Assembly (NCBI GenBank): GCA_964017045.1
Contig: OZ024798.1
Span: forward strand, 26,631,847-26,695,846
DNA length: 64,000 nt
From: Omphiscola glabra
Taxonomy: Eukaryota; Mollusca; Gastropoda; Lymnaeidae
Reading direction: 5' to 3'
Positions 46,528 through 59,210 of the stretch are shown here, piece by piece. Below the pieces are notes generated by a model. The model was given only the letters and a program-made list of their open reading frames with translations. It did not search any database and was not told the origin of the DNA. The translations under genes and the position numbers were made by a program. Position 1 is the stretch's first letter; each line of letters begins with the position of its first letter.

Positions 46528-46900
46528 CAGGGGTGGGCAAACGTTTTGTGCGGAGGGCCACATTGACTATTGTAAAGCTTTTTTTGGGGGGGAGAAGGGT
46601 CCCGTGTATATTATGTCCAATATTTACATGTCGAGTAACATTTCTCTTTATTAAAATCAGTACATTCGCATTTTAGCATTACAGGAAAAAAGTCAAGGAT
46701 TGTTTTAAAAAATAGAAAATTATAAAGAAATTTTATCAAAAATGTTAAAACAATCATAACGGTACATGAAATTCTGTAAAACTCAACAAAATAACTTAAA
46801 AACAAAGTAATTTTTTTAATTTTCTAAATGCCTTCTGTGGCCGCATAATATCAGTAGCCGGGCCGCATGCGGCCCGAGGGCCGTAGTTTGCCCACCCCTG
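46528..46900. mobile_element. hAT-type MITE (TIR CAGGGGTGGGCAAAC), 373 bp
   Basis: Ends caggggtgggcaaac and gtttgcccacccctg are perfect 15-bp inverted repeats. Flanks tgctaggg and ttctatgg match 6 of 8. AT-rich interior without an ORF. Confidence 0.82.
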
Positions 46901-47224
46901 TTCTATGGTTATCGTATTTACCAGAGCCATGGATGTGATTCCAGTAAGTTTGAGTAAGGGGCTCCTCCGATTTAATGGCGCAAAACATCCGATTCCGTCC
47001 TCCGTTAATTCGCGCACAAGTCTGGCGGTTCATCCTGCTTCGGGTCGTATTAAGACCTGACACCTGTATCTTCCAGGTGAATTCCCTACCTCGTGTACCG
47101 TCATGTGCTGTCATGCTAAGCTCCATTTCCTTTCTAGTTATGCGTGTTCAGAGTAAACAAACCATACCGGCCTGCATAGGTAGGTGATCCACCCCCACGC
47201 CTAGTCACAAAAAACGGTTCTATT

Positions 47225-47423
47225 CAGGGGCGTAGGAAGGGGGCGGTCCACCCGAGGATGCAGTCCGCCCCCCACCCCCCGGGCACCTTTTTTTCCTTTA
47301 TATGGAGAGGTAGGATTTTAGGTCTTATGAATTATTGTTCTTGTTTCTTTTAAAGGGGGTGGCAAAATTATATTGCCCGTTCCGGGCGGCACTGACGTGA
47401 CGTTAGCGATGCCACTGTCACTG
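47225..47423. mobile_element. probable hAT-type MITE (CAGGGGCGTAGG end)
   Basis: Begins caggggcgtaggaagg and ends gatgccactgtcactg, resembling CAGTGGCGTAGC-type ends. Flanks gttctatt and gttctaac match 6 of 8. The right terminus is uncertain by a few bases. Confidence 0.55.
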
Positions 47424-47699
47424 GTTCTAACATTTATTAGACATGGATTGCAAACACTGTGATCCTAATTTCTAATTCAAGATCCCGCGTTGGGGACTAA
47501 ACAACACGTTGTCCATCCCCACGGTATTCAATCAATCAAGCGGGCACAACACGGGACTCTAACCGAGGCCAAGCAGAATATGGCAGGGCATTCATTAAAG
47601 GGATCTGCTGTCGTCGCATGTCGCCATCAAGGGTTTTCAAACTGAGAGCCAATTCAAGGTCCCTACTGGCTGACATAAGGGGCTCTGAAAGAGGATCCA

Positions 47700-48240
47700 A
47701 CTGGGTCATTTCAACACAGGGTCCCGTCAACACGTGTCCTTTTAACACAGGTTCCAATCAACACATGGTCCCTTCATCAAAGGGTCTCATCAACACATGG
47801 TCCAATCCGCTCAAGGTCCCATCAAGGCAGGGTATCATTGACACAGGCTCCCATCAATATAGGGTCCCATCAATATAGGGTCCCATCAAGGCAAGGTACA
47901 ATCAACGAAGGTTCCCATTAAGGCAAGGTACAATCAACGAAGGGTCCCATTAAGGCAAGGTACAATCAACGAAGGGTCCCATCAAGGCAAGGTACAATCA
48001 ACGAAGGGTCCCATCAAGGCAAGGTACAATCAACGAAGGGTCTCATCAAGGCAAGGTACAATCAACGAAGGGTCTCATCAAGGCAAGGTATAATCAACGA
48101 AGGGTCTCATCAAGGCAAGGTACAATCAACGAAGGGTCTCATCAAGGCAAGGTACAATCAACGAAGGGTCTCATCAAGGCAAGGTACAATCAACGAAGGG
48201 TCTCATCAAGGCTGGGTACAATCAACGAAGGGTCTTCATA
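47700..48240. repeat. 32-bp minisatellite, about 12 clear units
   Basis: Unit starts GGGTCCCATCAAGGCAAGGT and ends ACAATCAACGAA; units before 47880 are older, shorter relatives (GGTCCCATCAA). Confidence 0.92.
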
Positions 48241-48245
48241 AACTA

Positions 48246-48452
48246 TTTAAAGAAAGTTCCTAACACAACTGCAGGTCCTATAGAAAGTACCTAACACAAC
48301 TGCAGGTCCTATAGAAAGTTCCTAACACAACTGCAGGTCCTAAAGAACGTTTCTAACACAACTGCAGGTCCTAAAGAAAGTTCCTAACACAACTGCAGGC
48401 CATAAAGAAAGTTCCTAACACAACTGAAGGTCCTAATGAAAGTTCCTAACAC
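48246..48452. repeat. 31-bp minisatellite, about 6.5 units
   Basis: Unit starts AAAGTTCCTAACACAACTGC and directly follows the 32-bp array. Confidence 0.92.
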
Positions 48453-48856
48453 GGAAGGTGGGTTGGTTTTAAATCCCACTCCCCTCAAACTCTTTTCAAA
48501 CCCTTATCATACGAGATCAAATATTACTAGGGTATACGACAAGATTAAACTACGCGTCTCACTTCACCGAGCTTGAGCTGGAAATAAAAGGTTTTAGGGA
48601 GATGTCCAGCATCTCCTTTCTGTGCACTGCCGGAAATAAATTGTATACGTATCAGATTTATGGACCTGTTTACTCTTACGATTTTGGAGTACAATGTACG
48701 ATTTTGAGGTGTATACATTATATATATCGTATGTTTATTTTTTACTATTAAGATAACGTATTGTACGATTTTTAGAGTTTGAGGGTAAACAGGTCTGAAT
48801 TTATGGACTTTAGAATTATTAAAATAAAAAAAATCATAAAATTGGTAAATGCCAAA

Positions 48857-49860
48857 ACTGTGTTGGTGCTATAACTACGTGTTGGTGCTATAACTAGGTG
48901 TTGGTGCTATAACTACGTGTTGGTGCTATAACTAGGTGTTGGTGCTATAACTATGTGTTGGTGCTATAAATATGTGTTGGTGCTATAACTATGTGTTGGT
49001 GCTATAACTATGTGTTGGTGCTTTAACTATGTGTTGGTGCTATAACTATGTGTTGGTGCTATAACTATGTGTTGGTGCTATAACTGTGTGTTGGTGCTAT
49101 AACTAGGTGTTGGTGCTATAACTGTGTGTTGGTGCTATAACTAGGTGTTGGTGCTATAACTGTGTGTTGGTGCTATAACTAGGTGTTGGTGCTATAGCTA
49201 GGTGTTGATGATATAACTATGTGTTGGTGCTATAACTATGTGTTGGTGCTATAACTATGTGTTGGTGCTATAATTATGTGTTGGTGCTATAATTATGTGT
49301 TGGTGCTATAACTAGGTGTTGGTGCTATAACTAGGTGTTGGTGCTATAACTGTGTGTTGGTGCTATAACTATGTGTTGGTGCTATAACTGTGTGTTGGTG
49401 CTATAACTAGGTGTTGGTGCTATAACTGTGTGTTGGTGCTATAACTAGGTGTTGGTGCTATAACTATGTGTTGGTGCTATAACTGTGTGTTTGTGCTATA
49501 ACTATGTGTTGGTGCTATAACTCTGTGTTGGTGCTATAACTGTGTGTTGGTGCTATAACTGTGTGTTGGTGCTATAACTTTAGCGTACGTACTATAACTG
49601 ATGTGCATGTGCTATAATGATATGTGCTATAACTGTGTTGGTGCTATAACTGTGTGTTGGTGCTATAACTGTGTGTTGGTGCTATAACTGTGTGTTGGTG
49701 CTATAACTGTGTGTTGGTGCTATAACTGTGTGTTGGTGCTATAACTTTAGCGTACGTACTATAACTGATGTGCATGTGCTATAATGATATGTGCTATAAC
49801 TGTGTTGCTGCTATAACTGTGTGTTGGTGCTATAACTTTTGCGTACGTACTATAACTGTT
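48857..49860. repeat. 19-bp minisatellite, about 50 units, with higher-order segments
   Basis: Unit TGTGTTGGTGCTATAACTA. A block with TTTAGCGTACGTACTATAAC and GTGCTATAATGATATGTGC occurs at about 49578 and again at 49743, so part of the array was duplicated as a unit. Confidence 0.94.
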
Positions 49861-50719
49861 ATTTACAAACGTACAATGCCGCTTCCTGATTGCCTCGGCA
49901 TCAGTTAGCTTACATTAATTAACCCTCACAAGACCATGAAATAAACAAGTTATAACAAAAATCATTATAGCTACATGAACATAGCCCACCCATCCACACG
50001 CCAAGGGCTGTAGTTTTGAACATGAGCCGTGGATTATTTCCCTTGCAAAGTGGGGGGGGGGGGGTCATATTGGAATAACGTTGTAATTTGATATTACACA
50101 TGACTGGGGAGGGGGGGATGGTTAAAAAATGGCAATAACATTATTGGGAATGGCTGTGCTCACAGGGTTTGATTTGATCATAACAGGAAGCAGAAGTGAT
50201 CGGGAACAGAGGCGATGCCATGGCTGTAGTTGGTGCCCGGGACAAAAGTGATATCTGGGAGAATGTTGATAATTAGATAAGATAAGATTAGATGGGATAA
50301 GATAAGATACTTATATGATCCAAATAAATGGAAATATGTTTTGTTTCATTCATTGCAGGCCTATAAGTAAACAGAAAAGATGAAAGAATGGATGTGAAAC
50401 AACGGTCTTGATTTGACAACGAGAAGCAGGGCTGGAGCAAATGTGTGAGTGTGTGTGTGGGGTGGAATTGGGTGGAGTAAAACGAGTAAGGCAGCTATTC
50501 TTGAGGAGGAAAAAAAAAGGGGGAGGGGGGGACATAATAAAAATAACATCCACCTGACCACGATCGAGTAAAAAGTGATTTGCTGATGTCGGGCATTCGG
50601 ACAATCGGGAGTAGTGACCACTTAATTAACATAATGATGGCTGTAATCTTATCGGTTCTGGGATAACTCTGCAACAGACCATTATAACCGGGAAACAGGG
50701 GTGTCACGAAAGAAGAGTG

Positions 50720-50880
50720 GTGATGCAAGGTAATAGAGATGATATAAGGTAATAGAGGTGATACAATGTAATAGATGTGTCACAAGGTAATAGAGATGAT
50801 ATAAGGTAATAGAGGTGATACAATGTAATAGATGTGTCACAAGGTAATAAAGGTGATACAAGGTAATAGAGGTGAAACCA
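50720..50880. repeat. about 19-bp repeat with a duplicated longer unit
   Basis: Units like AAGGTAATAGAGGTGATAC; an approximately 57-bp block appears twice. Confidence 0.82.
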
Positions 50881-50929
50881 AGTGAACGCTGTCGTCTCAT
50901 TGGGTAAAGTTGATACCAGATTATGGTGG

Positions 50930-51210
50930 CGTGATTAGGGAATGGTCGTGATATCACATGGTGGTGTGATCAAGGGATGGAAGTGATACCATGTGATGGT
51001 GTGTGATCAGGGGGAGGAAGTTAAACCAGGTAATGGTGGTGTGATCAGGGGATGGAAGTGAGACCAGGTGATGGTGGTGTGATCAGGGGATGGAAGTGAG
51101 ACCAGGTGATGGTGGTGTGATCAGGGGATGGAAGTGAGACCAGGTGATGGTGGTGTGATCAGGGGATGGAAGTGAGACCAGGTGATGGTGGTGTGATCAG
51201 GGGGAAGACA
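50930..51210. repeat. 38-bp minisatellite, about 6 units
   Basis: Unit starts GATGGAAGTGAGACCAGGTG and contains GTGTGATCAGGG. Confidence 0.92.
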
Positions 51211-51603
51211 CTGATGTGAGATGATATGGCTTATAGCAGTCATTTCAGAACATTGGCCGGTGCATGGATCAAGGAACACCCAATAAGTTATGGTTTATAT
51301 CATACAAATATGACAGACTAAGCCAACATTTTTTTGACATTTTTCAAAACTATTCATCATCGCATACCACTGTGCTCGATACACTGAGTTTCTGGCTATC
51401 AAAAGACACAGTCTCATTTATGTCTTGAAAACATGTCTTGAAAACACGAGCAAACACCGTGACTTAGTCATTGCCTGGTCTTTTATAATACCCCTGGCTG
51501 AAGTCGGGGGAATTGGTTCCCACGATGTTATGTGACTTAAATTGAATGAGTTTAGTTAGCGCGGTCTGTTAATTCGGGTCAATATTTAACAGGATTAACT
51601 CAC

Positions 51604-51950
51604 CTGCCGCCGGGTAAATAGCCGAAGGTCGTCCGTGTGTCGCCGGTGATCTAGTTCCACATAATGACTCAATGCAGCGCCGCACAACAAAATATCGTCC
51701 TCCCAAACAGATCCAACACGGCGCTCAGCCGACACACAACACTAATTGATAATGACGTCGTCGTGCACGTCGGTCCCACCGTGAAATATGACAACGTTTC
51801 AAGTAGGAAGCATTCCCCGACTCCACAGACAGGTGGCAGTTAATCCCCCGGACACGACTGTCGATCAATCCCGGGAGGACAAAGCGAACGATGCCGGCTC
51901 TACTAGGTGGTGGTGGGTGGTGAGGCGGCAGGGGGCGCCACACCTGATGA
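51604..51950 (-). promoter_or_regulatory. possible non-coding first exon / promoter
   Basis: A CpG-richer island in AT-rich DNA. On the minus strand it ends ...CGGCGGCAG followed by gtgagt, a strong donor, with no long ORF. It could be a 5' UTR exon of the RING gene, whose coding exon 1 follows an acceptor-like site at about 32288, but that would need an intron of about 19 kb. It could equally belong to another gene. Confidence 0.25.
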
Positions 51951-52544
51951 GTAACAGGTTGTATCGATTCCAGTGTTAAATCATAAAATACCCGTCATCT
52001 TGTGTGCACAACGTCTGGCCACACGTTCGCATACGTCACCGCGAACACACCGTATCAGGAAGGGGGGTAAAAGGCGCCAAACGTTATGATTTTTCAAAAA
52101 AAAAACGAATGACTTATGCATAAGACACGGGTGAAAGGGGGTAGTGGGGTGGGCAATCAGTTGAAGGGTTATGTGACTAGGCGCAGACCGACGGAGCGTC
52201 TTTTCATGTAGGATAAATAGAGCGGAAATAGCTCGGTGTCTAAAATATATGAGTCAAGCCAAGCAAAGTAGATTGAGATCTGGCTTCTCTTAACAAAAAC
52301 AATCTTTATCCCGGTATGGATTAACTGGGGCGTATGTGCCCAATTTGAGGCGCAGAGAGCCCGACAGACGGGCAAGTAAGAGCGTAACATGGGAAGATGA
52401 ATCCCATTTATCCTGTTGTTTGTACGAGCTCGTATTCATAGGTGGTGAGGAAGGGGGGGGGGGGTGGGCTCTTTGATTTTTTCGGTAAGCAGGAAAGACA
52501 ACACCAATAAGTACAACGGTCAGCCAAATGATCCCATAAAGAAT

Positions 52545-52830
52545 ATACTGGAGTACTGCTCAAGAATGCTATACCACAGTGCTGTACCAGAACACTGTAC
52601 CAGAATACGGTATCAGTAAACTGTATAAGAATGTTGTACATAAAATTGTACCATAACACTGCAACCAATGTTGCACTAGAACACCACCAGAATACTGTCT
52701 AAGAATAATGTACCAGTATACTGTATTAGAATGTTGTACTAGAACAATGTACCAGTACCAGTATACTGTATAAGGATGATGTGCAAGAACCCTGTACCAG
52801 AACACTGTACAGGCTATTGTACAAGGATGA
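52545..52830. repeat. degenerate repeat of ACTGTACCAGAATAC type
   Basis: Roughly 15-24-bp units, heavily diverged. Confidence 0.75.
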
Positions 52831-53184
52831 TGAATACTGGCAATACCATACTATTAGTTCAATACACGATTCCGGGTTGAAACAAGCCACCTTGTTTTAG
52901 CTACAGACCCACACGCTCGCTTGGTTGTTGTTGTTTCAGTGTCAGCGTGTCATAGAATCGATTCGATGGTCCACTATGTTGAGGATTTTTTTTAAAGCTT
53001 TAACGATCAATCAGATACAGTTCAATACATCTGCCATGCATCGAAGCGTACGTTTAAAACAGAAGCAACATTTATGAAACTATGTGCCGGTCCAAGCGTG
53101 TCTCCTTTTTGTTCCTTTAGCAAAAAAAATGTGCGATATTCTTTAAATGTGCCTTATCACCTTCATGGTGTCTGTAAAAAAAGC

Positions 53185-53600
53185 GCAAACTGGAGTGGCA
53201 TGGCCACGTGCAGGGCCGGCCTTAGGCCACTGCAACCAATGCGGCCGCATTGGGCCCCGCACTTTCATACGCCCCGCCCCGAATTTATTTTCTAATACAA
53301 AATCTTAATTTTCACTTATTATCCTTATCCTCTACCCAGAATGGGCCCCGCGCAATCCGTTTCGCATAGGGCCCCGAAATTGTTAGGGTCGGCCCTGGCC
53401 ACGTGACAAGAAAACAAGGGCTCGCCAAAGAAATCATGCAGTGCACAACTAGAGGAGGGAGGAGAAGGGGAAGACAGAGAAAAAGATGGGAAGATGGACG
53501 GGATTAAAACTAGGCGATGCTACGCGTAGTGCAGAAGACAGAGAGGAATGGAGAAGGATAGTTTTCATGTCATCTGTGGCGCCCCAAGGACTAAGGGACA
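53185..53600 (+). mobile_element. LINE C-terminal fragment interrupted by a hAT MITE
   Basis: Reads LEWHGHV before and TRKQGLAKEIMQCTTRGGRR after the inserted MITE (53211-53397), then RQRKRWED, GDATRSAEDREEWRRIVF and SVAPQGLRD. This is the usual 3' end of a non-LTR pol, finishing in a GAT-rich simple repeat (gatgatgataatgatgat). Confidence 0.72.
53211..53397. mobile_element. hAT-type MITE nested in a LINE fragment (TIR CAGGGCCGGCC)
   Basis: Perfect 8-bp duplications gccacgtg (53203-53210, 53398-53405). Ends cagggccggcctta and gggtcggccctg. Removing it and one duplication rejoins the LINE reading frame, which shows a clean insertion. Confidence 0.85.
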
Positions 53601-53764
53601 TGATGATGATAATGATGATCACCTTTAGATATCGAAATTTGCCACTCACTTGCGGTGTGGAATCTTGTTGAAAAGATGCCATGTCAATTATCACATAACA
53701 TTTCGTGGCCTTTGTATATGAGAATCACTGTTGTTGTGTGTGGGGTTAGAGTAAGGTGTGTTCA

Positions 53765-54615
53765 TCAGAAGGAGTGCTAGTAAGAGTGAAGAAGGAGTGC
53801 AAGTAAGAGTGAAGGAGTGCGAGTAAGAGTGAAGAAGTAGTGCGAGTAAGAGTGAAGAAGGAGTGCGAGTAAGAGTGAAGGAGTGCGAGTAAGAGTGAAG
53901 AAGGAGTGCGAGTAAGAGTGAAGAAGGAGTGCGAGTAAGAGTGAAGAAGGAGTGCGAGTAAGAGTGAAGAAGGAGTGCGAGTAAGAGTGAAGACGGAGTG
54001 CGAGTAAGAGTGAAGAAGGAGTGCGAGTAAGAGTGAAGAAGGAGTGCGAGTAAGAAAGGAGTGCGAGTAAGAGTGAAGAGGGAGTGCGAGTAAGAGTGAA
54101 GAAGGAGAGCGAGTAAGAGTGAAGAAGGAGTGCGAGTAAGAGTGAAGAAGGAGTACGAGTAAGAGTGAAGAAGGAGTGCGAGTAAGAGTGAAGAAAGAGT
54201 GCGAGGTGAAGAAGGAGTGCGAGTAAGAGTGAAGAAGGAGTGCGAGTAAGAGTGAAGAAGGAGTGCTAGTAAGAAAGGAGTGCGAGTAAGAGTGAAGAGG
54301 GAGTGCGAGTAAGAGTGAAGAAGGAGTGCGAGTAAGAGTGAAGAAGGAGTGCGAGTAAGAGTGAAGAAGGAGTGCGAGTAAGAGTGAAGAAGGAGTGCGA
54401 GTACGAGTGAAGAAGGAGTGCGAGTAAGAGTGAAGAAAGAGTGCGAGGTGAAGAAGGAGTGCGAGTAAGAGTGAAGAAGGAGTGCGAGTAAGAGTGAAGA
54501 AGGAGTGCGAGTAAGAGTGAAGAAGGAGTGCGAGTAAGAGTGAAGAAGGAGTGCGAGGTGAAGAAGGAGTGCGAGTAAGAGTGAAGAAGGAGTGCGAGTA
54601 AGAGTGAAGAAGGCG
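53765..54615. repeat. 23-bp minisatellite, about 36 units
   Basis: Unit GTGAAGAAGGAGTGCGAGTA plus AGA. Shortened units (AGTAAGAAAGG, GCGAGGTGAAG) recur, which suggests block duplication. Strongly purine-biased on +. Confidence 0.94.
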
Positions 54616-54619
54616 TGGG

Positions 54620-57600
54620 ACTGTCGGTCATTTGATGAGTATTTCGAAAGGTATTCTTGATTATTACTTTTGATAGTACGGATTTTGGTATGTGATTGTT
54701 CGGATAATAAAGGAGTCCGTTATTTGACAACTAATACTCAGGACTTTTGTGATTTGTGATGCATGGCTGTACGGAGTACCAGAGCGTAATTGTGCAAGTG
54801 TCTTACATAATCCACAACAAGTGTACGAAGTAGCAATAGCAGTAGTACCTAGACTTAACAGCGTCCTTTTAAGAAATATATACTTTAATTTTGACTGATT
54901 TGATTTATTTAATTATTTTATTTACCTAAAATGTGACTAATAATTGGGTTCAACTGGTGCAAGTTTTTGCGGATGCCCCTCCTTCCCCCAACGCCCCACT
55001 TTCCCACCGCGAAAAAAGAATTGTAAGGCCCTTCACCCACATGGTACAGCGTACATCATCTCCGTACACGTCTTTCGCCAACCAGTCACTGCGTTGCGCC
55101 GAGGCATGACTTAAAAACAAAACAAGGTATGACAGTGACTTGTGTTTTACTGAATTAAAATTAACATCGCTCTGGCCGGCTTGGGCAAGTCAACAACATG
55201 GGACATCATGAAAGGCTTTACACCAGGGGCGGCCAGCCCAAGTGGCTTGAAGGGCCATATTGATTGTGATCCAATTTCCGCAGGACGCATGTCATTACAC
55301 TGAGTAAATAAAATAAACAGGAAATAAACGATGCACATACTAATGTATTTATTCTGAATGGACATATTTCTCAGGTGATAACATCTAAACGTGTTGTAGA
55401 CACTTCCATAAATTGAATATTTATAATTGAGACTCTGCTTTTTAAAAAAAATTTATGACAATTCACTCAAATTTCAAACCTGTTTTTATATTAAGAATGA
55501 AAAGAAGTGTAAATTGAAAGAAGAAGTTGACTTCTGATCATCCCGCGAGATGAATGGTTTAACACATTGAGTCTGCATCCCTGCCTTATACTTTGGCCAA
55601 AGTCGATATTAGGTGTCTTGAGATACATTCCTATAAAAAGATTGCTTCTTTCCCTCTGTTCTTCACCACCTCCAAACCCAGTGATTCACGTGCGAGCCCA
55701 AACGATCACATTTTAATAGCATTGCTGAGATCGGTATACCCGGAGGGCGAGGGGGAAAAAAATCACTGGCCCCCACGAGCCGTCACTTCTAGCCCGTTGC
55801 CAGTGTTGGGCTTCCAATTTGAGTGGCCTTCTCAACGGCCCACTCCGTCCTACCACACACACACCCCTCCCCCACTTCACATAACCCCGTAGCAGCTCTG
55901 GGCCAGCATTCAATGATTAGTCGTTTATCGATCAAACTTGTGAAGTTAAAAAGAAAATATTTAAGCCTGAGCCCGTGAATTGAAGACAGCATTCCAAAAA
56001 ACAGGATGATGATATTCGCCGTCTTCTGCTGTTTTAGTAAAACTAATGCGGTGGTTGGAGGGGATATGGTATAAACCCATTCGTTAATTAGTTTTTCGAT
56101 GCGCATGGAGGCGAACATAATGAAACGCTGAAGAAGATTACATTTTTTAAGACTGTATGTAAATTTAAGCATAGATATTTTTTTAATGCGGTAACAATAT
56201 AATTATATTCTTGAGTTTTAAAAAGCAACAATCGAGTTATTAAAACAAAACAGCGCTAGTTTAAATTAAAGAACACTGGCAGTTTTTTAAGATTTGCAGT
56301 TCTGTAAAGTTAGTTCAAAGATGCTGGAGGAAAAAAAACCACTATAAAAACGCACCCATACAAGAACCCGAGAACCATTGTAAGGGTTGGGGGGGGGGGG
56401 GGGGATATATTTTCAATAGGCTGTACAATTTTAAACAATGACTGCTTTAACGGGCTGACTGGTATGACGACAACAGACCGTGACACTTTAATGTCACACT
56501 GACAACCAATCTGGGGTGCACTCTACCGTGAGGACTGTAGTAGGAAGTCGAGAAAAGCAAGGCTTGTAAAGGATATCGTGTTCACAATGGCGCTGTCCCG
56601 ACTCTTCGGGTGACAACTGTGATATCCAACACCTGCACTGTTCCCTCTATACTTCAGCCGAATACAAAGACAAAACAAACAACAAGACTAATAAAATAAC
56701 AATGGAGTCTCTTAAACCTGGCTGGGTTATTACATCCCTTCGGGAATTAGTTATTAGTAGTAAATAGAAAAAAAGGACATTCACCGATGTTAACAGAGAA
56801 TGTTGGGAACTTGGCAATGTAACCGTCACTTGCCTCATCCATGGTTAGTTACTTGGTTCTTACACTTGGGAACATAGGTTTTCGCTTGTATTTGCATGGT
56901 ACACTTTTGAATAAGATACATTCACACTCTGATCCCCAGCTCGGTTTAAAACGACTGTGCTGCTTGGGCGTATGCCTTGGCACCCCTGGGTAATGTTTCG
57001 TTTCATCTTTAGAGTTTGTCTGAGACCGCCGTAGATCTTTTGGGTGGTGTCCGTTTCTTTTATTTTGGATAAAGTTGAAAATATAAAACTGCTGGGGATA
57101 ATGCACTTAAAATGATTAGCTGTGTACGTTATGCACCTCAGGCCTGCAGGTTGTCACACGCGTGTCGGTGGTTATCACACGCGTGTCAGTGGTCGTTTAA
57201 CCAAGGAAGAAACAAGCGTAAAACGTACAAAGAGAATTGCATCGCTTGGATTATTATGAAAGAAACATACTAAGGATATGTTATGGATACTGTCAATATT
57301 TCAATTTATACTGAACGAGGTAGAAACAAACGGTTCCCGACACTAGCAGTAAAATCATAGAAAGTGTCGAGTAAAACAGGGTTTTAATGAGGTCATACCA
57401 ACAAGACTGTGCAAGGCTAACTTACAAGACACGATAACAGTGGCAACAAAAAGGAATACACTTTTTTGTCAAATAAAAGAACAGACTCTTTTTAGACATA
57501 ATTTTGAAATGTTTTCTTATTGTTTGTTTGTTTTGTTGTTTTTTTTTTTGTTTTTTTTGCTGTTGTTAATTTAATTTTTTTTTTTATTACTATATGAGGG

Positions 57601-57916
57601 AGCGTGTGAACATATTGGGAAGGGGGGGGGGATTTCAAATTAAAGACGAAGTAATTTTTAAAGTGTTTAAATAAGAAATATCTCATTGCTGTGGCCCCTG
57701 GACGTGTTGAGCATTTCAAGGTGTGGAATAATTCATGTGTTTGTTGATAGAGTTTTGCACTAAACTAAAGCGCAAGGTCGTAACTGCATTGTATGTCATG
57801 TGTAATGCATTCGGGGCCCCAACCACCCCACCCCCCAATGTCTAATGGTATGAGTGGAAACATCTGAACACCACCCCCCCCCCCACACACACACACACAG
57901 AACCACAAAATCCCTA
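54620..57916. other. unassigned AT-rich DNA
   Basis: No gene recognised. G18-like tract near 56386, T-rich tract 57535-57590, C/CA tract near 57873. Confidence 0.5.
55224..55300. mobile_element. single hAT-like terminus (CAGGGGCGGCCAGCCC)
   Basis: Looks like one end of a MITE; no matching inverted end or duplication was found nearby, so it is truncated or diverged. Confidence 0.3.
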
Positions 57917-58095
57917 GATTGTAGAAATATGCGCCAACTCATAGAAATATGCGCCAACTCATAGAAATATGCGGCAACTCATAGAAATATGCGCCAACTC
58001 ATAGAAATATGGGCCAACTCATAGAAATATGCGCCAACTCATAGAAATATGCGCCAACTCATAGAAATATGCGCCAACTCATAGAAATATGGGGC
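57917..58095. repeat. 20-bp minisatellite, about 9 units
   Basis: Unit CGCCAACTCATAGAAATATG, nearly identical. Confidence 0.94.
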
Positions 58096-58596
58096 CACAC
58101 AGTATATGCATAACTGTGTGACTACTTAAGTGAGCCATACAACAACAGCTGTTCCCATGAAATATTTGCTGTTGTTAAGTACTCAACAGAATAATCGATG
58201 TCTGTGACTCGGAGTGAGAAACAGCCCACACGAAAGAAACTCATAATCAAGGCATAACGAGGTTTGCCGTGAGTGCTTTTCGGCTTAAAATTTAACTGAA
58301 AGAAACAGAATACATTAATATCGCATGAATGTATTTTCTCCCAACTAAATTGGTTATTAATCTCTTATAAGATATGTTGCTTCTGGTGTGACCGCTGCCT
58401 TTTCACAACCGGTTCTCCCCTACTCAACATCTTTTACATTAAGGGCACTGAGTGAAAAAACAAAAGAAAAAAAAAAAGCTGTCAAGCAGTGAGCGTCATG
58501 CGTGACAGTTGAACTCAGGTAAAAAGGTTGATTTTTTTCGTTAACTGAAGGCGACTATTCCATTAATCAATAAAGAGCCACGGGTATGGTTACAGT

Positions 58597-59210
58597 ACAG
58601 GACTGTCTGTATGACTATTGTTTTAAGGCCGACAGGTAGGATGTAGGACTGTCTGTAAGACTATTGTTTTAAGGCCGACAGGTAGGATGTAGGAATGTCT
58701 GTATGACTGCCTGTATGACTATTGTTTTAAGGCCGACAGGTAGGATGTAGGAATGTCTGTAAGACTATTGTTTTAAGGCCGACAGGTAGGATGTAGGAAT
58801 GTCTGTATGACTATTGTTTTAAGGCCAACAGGTAGGATGTAGGAATGCCTGTATGACTATTGTTTTAAGGCCAACAGGTAGGATGCAGGAATGCCTGTAT
58901 GACTATTGTTTTAAGGCCAACAGGTAGGATGTAGGAATGCCTGTATGACTATTGTTTTAAGGCCAACAGGTAGGATGTAGGAATGCCTGTATGACTATTG
59001 TTTTAAGGCCGACAGGTAGGATGTAGGAATGTCTGTATGACTATTGTTTTAAGGCCGACAGGTAGGATGTAGGAATGTCTGTATGACTATTGTTTTAAGG
59101 CCGACAGGTAGGATGTAGGAATGTCTGTATGACTATTGTTTTTAGGCCGACAGGTAGGGTGTAGGACTGTCGATAGGCCTATTGTTTAAAGGCCGGCAAG
59201 AAAGGTGTAG
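58597..59210. repeat. 46-bp minisatellite, about 13 units
   Basis: Unit starts AAGGCCGACAGGTAGGATGT and contains GTATGACTATTGTTTT; CCGACA/CCAACA and TGTCTG/TGCCTG variants are clustered. Confidence 0.93.

Noticed and set aside
54641..54660. TGATGAG...TTTCGAAAGG resembling a hammerhead core
   Set aside because: Lacks the GAAAC, stem II pairing and cleavage triplet.
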